DNA of 43,134 nt, taken from contig JAJZIX010000006.1 in assembly GCA_021810345.1 (NCBI GenBank), positions 1-43,134 of the forward strand, read 5' to 3'. This DNA comes from Nanobdellota archaeon (GTDB taxonomy: Archaea; Nanobdellota; Nanobdellia; Parvarchaeales; Parvarchaeaceae). Position numbers and translations under genes: made by a program. Below, piece after piece: positions 36,843-43,134 of the stretch. The notes beneath the pieces were generated by a model. The model was not told where the DNA came from and did not search any database. It saw only the letters and a program-made list of their open reading frames with translations. Numbering within the stretch: position 1 is the first letter of the stretch; the number at the start of each line of letters is the position of its first letter.

Positions 36843-38252
36843 ATGAGTCTCCCACGAAGATCCCAATCAGCATTAGAGTATATGATGACTTATGGCTGGG
36901 CCATTTTGGTCATTGTCATCGTCGCAGCAGTCTTATACAGTTTAGGTATCTTCTCTCCTTCATCCTCGCTGTCAACGACAATAACAGGCTTCTCCAATTT
37001 AGGAACAGTAAATGCAGTCTGCCTGGGAGGAACAAGCTTCACAATATCTATGGGAGACTCAACAGGTTACCCTATAAACATAACCCAAATCAACCTAACG
37101 TCCTCATCAGGCAAAACAACTTATTCTCCAAACATCCTAATCCAGCCCAACAGCATACAGACAGTGACAGTCCCTTCATCATCATTATGCACTTCAGGAG
37201 CAAGGTATTCTGTTTCTGCGGTCATATCCTACCTGGAGCCAGGACAGATCCTCCCAGGACCTTACACATCAACAGGAACGGTGACAGGAACTGCAGCTTC
37301 TCCTCCTTCCTCAGCTACTTCATATGAACCCTTAAATATAACCAACACCCAAAACCAGGGCACTCCTTCACCATTCCAGCAGATGATTAACGTCACCAGC
37401 ACCAGCCCAGGCTGGGGAGACATATCCTCATCTCCATTCGGCCAGAATGTCGAATTCTTTTCTTCAACAGGCCAGATACTTGATTCCTGGTTAGAAAACT
37501 ACACTTCAACCCGTGCTATCTGGTGGGTAAAGCTGACTTCCTCGATTCCAGCAGGCTCCAAGCAGACAATTTACATGGGTTTCGCCCCCACATCAACCAA
37601 TCTTTTCAACACAAACGATGTAGGAGAAGCTCCACAACTTTCAACGACTTATGGAGAATACGATGACGGTGCAAATGTATTTAACAACTACTGGAACTTT
37701 GCTGGGACAAGTTTTCCGACTGGATTTACTAATTATAATAATGGTGGAACATCAACAGTGGATAACGGACTAAATATAAGTTTAGCAAGTTCTGGAAACT
37801 ATTACGCTTTTGTTTATAATACCGCAATAAGCCCAGATTCAATTGTTGAAACTTATTCTACTGGAAAAAGAACTAACGGTCCTACTGACCTTGGGGCGTA
37901 TCCCTCAAATAGTGAAAGTGTAACTGGGTTTGCAGGAGTAGCTAACACTTGGGGTTGGGGATATGGAACTATAAGTGGGGGATATGGTAACATAGGCAAC
38001 CCATTTGATATAAGTTCGGGAAGCGGAGTAGCAAGTATATATTGGATTGGAACCGGAGATGAAGGTGTCGGATGGAATTACGATTTTGTTAGTTCTACTT
38101 ATTCAATTACAATACCTTCTTCTATATATTTATCCATCGGTATGGGTAATAATTGCGGTAGTAGTGATTTAGTTTATTATTGGCTTCGCACACGTACCTA
38201 CCCTCCAAACGGTGTTATGCCTTCCGTGAGTTTTGGAAGCGTTTCTCAATGA
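36843..38252 (+). CDS. Class III signal peptide surface protein with DUF2341-like and C-terminal lectin-like region (copy 3)
   Basis: N-terminal ~278 aa nearly identical to copy 1; unrelated middle; shared end PPNGVMPSVSFGSVS. Confidence 0.88.
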   Translation: MSLPRRSQSALEYMMTYGWAILVIVIVAAVLYSLGIFSPSSSLSTTITGFSNLGTVNAVCLGGTSFTISMGDSTGYPINITQINLTSSSGKTTYSPNILIQPNSIQTVTVPSSSLCTSGARYSVSAVISYLEPGQILPGPYTSTGTVTGTAASPPSSATSYEPLNITNTQNQGTPSPFQQMINVTSTSPGWGDISSSPFGQNVEFFSSTGQILDSWLENYTSTRAIWWVKLTSSIPAGSKQTIYMGFAPTSTNLFNTNDVGEAPQLSTTYGEYDDGANVFNNYWNFAGTSFPTGFTNYNNGGTSTVDNGLNISLASSGNYYAFVYNTAISPDSIVETYSTGKRTNGPTDLGAYPSNSESVTGFAGVANTWGWGYGTISGGYGNIGNPFDISSGSGVASIYWIGTGDEGVGWNYDFVSSTYSITIPSSIYLSIGMGNNCGSSDLVYYWLRTRTYPPNGVMPSVSFGSVSQ

Positions 38253-38283
38253 TTACTATAATTAGTTGCTGTGGATTAGAATT

Positions 38284-38356
38284 TGCTCCTGCCGGGATTT
38301 GGACCCGGGTCTGTGACTCGAGAGGCCACTGTCCTTGGCCGCTAGACTACAGGAGC
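38284..38356 (-). tRNA. tRNA-Glu(CTC)
   Basis: GCTCCTG/CAGGAGC acceptor; GTGGC-CTCTCGA-GTCAC; T arm CCGGG-TCCAAAT-CCCGG. Confidence 0.93.
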
Positions 38357-38398
38357 AACTATAGAATAATGATAGGTTTTGTATTAATAAATGATGCC

Positions 38399-39029
38399 TT
38401 ATGTCTGTAGCGGTGGCTTTTCCCATAAGTAAATAAGCTCATATAATTCTTTCGGTGGTTCAAGTATCATTTGGAGGACTTCTCTGCCGCTGTTCGTGGC
38501 GTAGGCATACCCGATACAACTGCCGTAGCGGTCCAAAAGAATAGGATTGCGTTTTAGGTAAGACAGCAAAAGCCCCCCATGTCGTCAGGGTCTATGCTTT
38601 CGTATGGGCTTCTTACGCGCTCTTTGTTGAACTGATTTACGTCGTTTAAGGCCCCTTGTATCACCGTCTCCATACCATTTTTAAGCAGCAGATCTCGCTC
38701 CTTAGCTTTTTCAACAAGCGAGTAGTTTCCGCTGTTTACTGCCGATCTGAATGTGATATACTCTGACAAGCCGTTGTAAAAAGCCGGCCAGACTGGACTT
38801 TGTTTTTCTGTTTTTTTGGCATTGAATCAGCCGAGCCGTTTCTTTGATCTATACTGAATATAAGAGCATGGCTGGTCTCAAGAAGCAAGCCGTATCGCAG
38901 GCCTGCTCCATCTTCTAGGTGTTCTGCCTGTCTTTGGAAAGTAATTGTATACTCATGGTTTATCAGCCTTCCGTAGTATACGCTTTGCGCAGCAGGCTTG
39001 GCGGGGATTCGGATATGCTTGCTATTCAA
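38399..39029 (-). pseudogene. Frameshifted hypothetical gene with at least two homopolymer-associated frame changes
   Basis: Reading frames join at a T7 tract (38811-38817) and a C6 tract (38573-38578); the third segment GLLLSYLKRNPILLDRYGSCIGYAYATNSGREVLQMILEPPKELYELIYLWEKPPLQT* ends at 38399. Confidence 0.6.
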
Positions 39030-39211
39030 GCGTAGCGCCGGCGCATCAAACTCGCAGGCAAAGGTTCTTTCTACTACCGGTGCGATTCTGAAATTATCTC
39101 CTGCAGTCTTGAGATTTTCATTGTTAATCTTGTTTTGCCGTATTTAAAAGGCTTAAGCTGCCTTTAGACGTAAAACACCAAATATATTAGTCCGTAGCCG
39201 TTATAGAACTT

Positions 39212-40321
39212 ATGAATCTGAGGTATCTTGCAGCGTTGAGCACTACCGTTGGCACGATAGTTGGAGGAGGGATACTTGCTCTGCCGTATGCGGTGGAGAA
39301 ATCCGGTATCCTGGTTGGTTTGCTGCTTTTTGCGGTGATAGGGGCAGCTTCTATACTAATAACAATGTACACCGGAGAACTATCAAGCAGGTTCAAAAAG
39401 TTTCACCAGCTGCCAGTTATGGTGGGAGGATATATGGGCAGGAAGTTCAGGATGCTTACGCTGCTTTTCCAAATACTGACGATCTACGGCGCTCAGATAG
39501 CTTATCTTATAGGTATATCTATAGTGCTAGTCGCACTTTTTGACGTTCCGTACTACATAGCGCTGACCCTGGTTTTCCTGCTGACTCTTCCATTGATCTA
39601 CAAAGGGTATAAGCTGGTAGAAGACGCTGAAACCCCGTTGCTTTTTATAAAACTTGGACTGATTGTAGCGGTTTCGATAATCATACTGACTACATTCCAT
39701 GTAGGCAATATCAGTCTGTTCAATAATGGAAACATCTTTGGGCCGTTTGGAGTGATACTTTTCTCCCTAACGGGTTATACAATAATACCGGAGGTCAGGG
39801 AGGAACTGGGAAACAAGCCCAAAGACCTCAACAGCGTGATAATAAGCGCTTATGTAATATCGATAGCAATGTACGTCCTGTTTACGCTTGCTTTTATAGG
39901 TGCTTTTGGAAGCGGTGTGGCGGAAATAGCGACAAATTCAATAACTTCCAATGGATATCAGCTGCTTCTGGCGGTTACAACTTTGTTCCTTTTGATAACA
40001 CCCTACATAGCGCTGAGCCTTGTGCTTACCGATGCGTTTTCGTACGACTTTAAGATAAACAGAGGAGTAAGCCTCGCAATGGCGGCAGTTATACCGTTCG
40101 CAATCGCCTTTTTGGACCTGGATTTCCAGGCAGTATTATCTATAACAGGCGGGATATTCGTGTCAGCATTGTCGATCCTGATACTTGCTGCAGTCCATCT
40201 CGCGAGAAAGCGCGAAAGGGCCACCCCCAAGTACTATGTAAGGGGCGGTGAGGTTGCCATCGTGTTTACAGGTATAATAATGGCCTTAGGTGTTGTCTAC
40301 ACCCTGCTCCAGGTCATATGA
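39212..40321 (+). CDS. Amino acid permease, HAAAP/aromatic type
   Basis: LSTTVGTIVGGGILALPYAVEKSG; ~11 TM segments. Confidence 0.85.
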   Translation: MNLRYLAALSTTVGTIVGGGILALPYAVEKSGILVGLLLFAVIGAASILITMYTGELSSRFKKFHQLPVMVGGYMGRKFRMLTLLFQILTIYGAQIAYLIGISIVLVALFDVPYYIALTLVFLLTLPLIYKGYKLVEDAETPLLFIKLGLIVAVSIIILTTFHVGNISLFNNGNIFGPFGVILFSLTGYTIIPEVREELGNKPKDLNSVIISAYVISIAMYVLFTLAFIGAFGSGVAEIATNSITSNGYQLLLAVTTLFLLITPYIALSLVLTDAFSYDFKINRGVSLAMAAVIPFAIAFLDLDFQAVLSITGGIFVSALSILILAAVHLARKRERATPKYYVRGGEVAIVFTGIIMALGVVYTLLQVI

Positions 40322-41307
40322 AATTACTCAAATTGGACCGTAAAGAGGGGATCATCAGGGGGGTGATTAAGTCATACGACGACCTGGTAGTGCTGTCTTA
40401 TGTGATAACCCCAGGGGACAGGCTTACAGCCTACTCAAGAAGGAAGATCACGATAGGCAAGGAGCATGTGATAAAGACCGTGAAAATAGGGATAGACGCG
40501 GAGAAAACCGAGCTTACTCCTGTTGGATTGAGCGTCAGCGGGAAAATCTTCTTCTCGTCTGACCCGGACATACCGCTGCACAAGTACCATACCATATATC
40601 TTAAGCTGAAATCAGGTTTCAGCCTGTCAAAGAGCAGGATACTGGATTTTCAGGCAAGCATCCTCAGAAGGTCAGAGCAGAGGTCGCCAAAGATATTCGT
40701 TTGCGTTTACGAGCTCGGCTATGCAATTTTCTATAGGATAACAAATTACTCCGTGAAAAGGTTGTATGAATTGAAGGAGAATGTACAGGGCAAGAGATTT
40801 AAGAATGAGACTAAGGAGAAGTTCTTCGACAAGCTTGAGGAAAGCATAGAAAGTGAGTACAAAAAAACCAAGTGGGACGTTTTCATAGTTGCCGGCAAAG
40901 CAATGGACAACGAAGAGTTGAAGAGGGGCAGGCTAAAAGATCTTGACATATCGTATGAAACAGTCTCTTACGCCGACACAGGTTTGCATGAGCTTATAGC
41001 GAAGGATAAGATAAACGCGCTGCTTAAGGATACAAAGATTGGCATGCAGAGAAGGCTTATCAAAGAGTATCTATCAGCCATATCCGCTGGCAGCCCAGAT
41101 TATGTTTATGGTCGCGCGAAGATACTTGAAGCTTTAGGCTCAAAGAGCCCTGTCGAAGTCTTGGTTACAAGAGATTTTGTGATGGAAAACCTGGATCTGA
41201 TGGCGAAGCTCGAGTCATTGGGCGCCGAGATCCAGTTTTTCGATGAAAAGGATGATTCGCTGGACCAGCTTGCCGGCTTTGGCGGAATCCTCCTTAAGCT
41301 TGCCTGA
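40318..41307 (+). CDS. pelA: Pelota (Dom34), mRNA surveillance/ribosome rescue
   Basis: MKLLKLDRKEGIIRGVIKSYDDLVVLSYVITPGDRLTAYSRRKI; FQASILRRSEQRSPKIFVCVYELGYAIFYRI. Overlaps the permease stop by 4 nt. Confidence 0.92.
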   Translation: MKLLKLDRKEGIIRGVIKSYDDLVVLSYVITPGDRLTAYSRRKITIGKEHVIKTVKIGIDAEKTELTPVGLSVSGKIFFSSDPDIPLHKYHTIYLKLKSGFSLSKSRILDFQASILRRSEQRSPKIFVCVYELGYAIFYRITNYSVKRLYELKENVQGKRFKNETKEKFFDKLEESIESEYKKTKWDVFIVAGKAMDNEELKRGRLKDLDISYETVSYADTGLHELIAKDKINALLKDTKIGMQRRLIKEYLSAISAGSPDYVYGRAKILEALGSKSPVEVLVTRDFVMENLDLMAKLESLGAEIQFFDEKDDSLDQLAGFGGILLKLA

Positions 41308-41366
41308 GTCCTGAAATACCATAGTTTGGTAGGCATATTTATATCCTTTAAAAGATAATATTCAAT

Positions 41367-42455
41367 ATGTCCAGGACAATCATCTATGTGATTTTGCCGA
41401 TCATGGCGCTTGTGTTACTGTTCATAAGCAGTTCCCATGCCTCGGCTTACCACGTCTCCTTCCAGTCGATAAATTCGACTCTTGGCATAAATCAATACGC
41501 CTTTTTCAACGTTTCTGCCTATTTCGGCCAGAATGTGAGCTATTCTATATTCCTGAACAACTCAAAGATCTATTCGGGTACAATACCCGCGGATTTCAGT
41601 GGTTACAAGATAATAAAGTACAATATAACCAATCTCCGTTATGGGACTTACAGAGCTTACGCAACCTTTTCTACGCTGACCGTCAGGGTCAACTCCTCAA
41701 ATAACATTACCATTATGCCAAAGCCCTCGCTAAGCTTTGGTAACTACTCGAATATCACTGCGATTTACAACAATTCAGCTAGAATCAATATAGACCTAAT
41801 AAACAGCGGCAACACCCCTTTGAACATAACATGGGCCCTGCCTATTTTCAGAGGGATATCTATGAGCATATCCAGCCTGAAGGAAACCTTTCCTTTATCA
41901 GCCGGGGAGTCATACAGCATCCCAATAAATCTGACATTGTCAGGAAACTACACAAAGACGCTGAATTTCTCGTTTGGTGCCTCATTCAACGGCACTATCG
42001 TGGTGAAAAACTACGTTACTACTCTCTTCAAGCCGTATATAAACCTGTCGTTCTACAATACCAGCCTGAAGACGAACAATGCGACCAGCAGCTCCTGGAC
42101 AGTCTACCTTAGCAACAAGGATAACACTCCTGTAATGGTGACTTTCGAATTCATGCTTTACATAAACAAGAGCGAGCTTTACTACAACAAGACGCTGCTG
42201 ATCTCTCCTACCACTACACAGATCACATTTCCGATACCAAAAAGCGATGTTTTGGGAGTAAAAGTGTTCTATCCATCCTCAAACAGCTCTGAGGTTAGCC
42301 AGCAGATATTCAGCTCCCCCGTTCCTGGCCAGCCGAACTCAATAGTGAGCGCGGTATACGGAAACATTTCATACATTGCGCTGACTGTAATTGTCGTAGT
42401 TTTGCTGGTCGTGCTTAACAGGAAGCTATCAAGCAAGGGCAGGGGCAAGAAATAA
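41367..42455 (+). CDS. Secreted/membrane-anchored beta-sandwich protein (NEW3-like)
   Basis: N-terminal signal segment, sequon-rich repeated beta-domains (INLINSGNTPLNITWALP...), C-terminal TM. Confidence 0.65.
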   Translation: MSRTIIYVILPIMALVLLFISSSHASAYHVSFQSINSTLGINQYAFFNVSAYFGQNVSYSIFLNNSKIYSGTIPADFSGYKIIKYNITNLRYGTYRAYATFSTLTVRVNSSNNITIMPKPSLSFGNYSNITAIYNNSARINIDLINSGNTPLNITWALPIFRGISMSISSLKETFPLSAGESYSIPINLTLSGNYTKTLNFSFGASFNGTIVVKNYVTTLFKPYINLSFYNTSLKTNNATSSSWTVYLSNKDNTPVMVTFEFMLYINKSELYYNKTLLISPTTTQITFPIPKSDVLGVKVFYPSSNSSEVSQQIFSSPVPGQPNSIVSAVYGNISYIALTVIVVVLLVVLNRKLSSKGRGKK

Positions 42456-42456
42456 G

Positions 42457-43134
42457 ATGGAATACATAGATAGAGCTATAGAGGTTGCATTGAAGCACAA
42501 GAAAGACCTGAAATTCATAGCTTACATAATAGTCGCGATCTCTGTGCTGTTTGCTGTGAACAGCGAATACCTGTCGGTTGCTTTCATACCGTTATACATA
42601 GGAGTTATCCTGGCGGTATCCCTTATAATCTTCTTCTCAAAGTTCATGATCTCACGCATTTACAACATAAGGCTGTACGGAGATATCTGGGTGGCGGGGC
42701 TCGTGTTCTCCTTTGTGGTTTCTCTCGTCCTCTCAAGCTTCGGCATGCCGGTTCTTATACCCATACTGAGCCTGAACAGGTATGGCAGGCTTTCAACAAT
42801 AAAGGGGATCAAGAAGGGCGAGGTCAACATCCATGAGAAATGGAAGATAGTGGTATTCTCTGCCATGGCTATACTTTCTTTCTCCATGCTTTTCATGTTC
42901 GCCTGGAAATGGTCGGGCAACATTGCATTTTTTGCAGGAGGAATAGCGCTGGCCATGTTCGTGCTGGTCGATTTTCTCCCGCTTCCGAGGTTCGAGGGTT
43001 CGATGCTAATCTATCATAACCAGCTCGTCTACTCAATAACGCTCGCATTCTTGGTCATAATCGGTGTGCTTTCGCTGGTATCACTGGTTTCTGCGCTTAC
43101 TGCATTCATTGTCTTCGTGGCGATGAACTTTGCC
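42457..43134 (+). CDS. Multi-pass membrane protein, possible divergent M50/S2P-like, 3'-truncated
   Basis: Frame from ATG 42457 stays open to the window end: MEYIDRAIEVALKHKKDLKF...VDFLPLPRFEGSMLIYHNQLVYSITLAFLVIIG. Missing from the ORF track because it has no stop. Confidence 0.55.
   Translation, partial: MEYIDRAIEVALKHKKDLKFIAYIIVAISVLFAVNSEYLSVAFIPLYIGVILAVSLIIFFSKFMISRIYNIRLYGDIWVAGLVFSFVVSLVLSSFGMPVLIPILSLNRYGRLSTIKGIKKGEVNIHEKWKIVVFSAMAILSFSMLFMFAWKWSGNIAFFAGGIALAMFVLVDFLPLPRFEGSMLIYHNQLVYSITLAFLVIIGVLSLVSLVSALTAFIVFVAMNFA

Noticed and set aside
1-43134. CRISPR array, transposase or integrase
   Set aside because: No regularly spaced direct repeats and no transposase, integrase or cas-like protein seen by eye; the only dispersed repeats are the surface-protein modules and the ATPase-flanking repeat.
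1-43134. Stop-codon reassignment prompted by the NIKD aRF1
   Set aside because: Recognisable proteins end naturally at TGA (e.g. ppsA, pelA), TAA (e.g. aRF1, uL16) and TAG (e.g. the 22897-24042 MFS, the adenosyltransferase).

Overview
This is a 43 kb archaeal chromosomal window. Archaeal hallmarks are aRF1, pelota, uL16/L10e, a class I CCA-adding enzyme, archaeal GluRS, an SRP RNA with an Alu-type domain, and intron-bearing tRNAs. The QSALEYMMTYGWAILVI class III signal peptides suggest a DPANN/Micrarchaeota-like genome, but that is inference. Core content: PEP synthase (truncated at the 5' edge), two MFS transporters, two MBL-fold hydrolases, a PadR + ABC exporter operon, two amino-acid permeases, an Lhr-type helicase, KorAB + thioredoxin, a 2-Cys peroxiredoxin, a cobalamin adenosyltransferase, seven tRNAs (Gly, Ile, Ala, Asn, Tyr, Ser, Glu) and one SRP RNA. 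I also call three features missing from the ORF track: a 59-aa histone-fold protein, a membrane protein running off the 3' edge, and a multiply frameshifted gene. The main accessory signal is a dispersed family of three class III-signal-peptide surface proteins. They share a promoter and an N-terminal module but have divergent C-terminal sugar-binding-like domains. Copies 1 and 3 are near-identical up to an abrupt boundary, then unrelated in sequence, then alike again at the extreme C-terminus. Two of the three copies converge on tRNA 3' ends. Other items: a DUF4143-type ATPase gene bracketed by an imperfect direct repeat copied from the 3' end of the upstream gene, an aRF1 with NIKD instead of NIKS and no apparent minidomain, a tandem pair of tiny paralogous proteins upstream of uL16, and a large dyad over the padR start codon.
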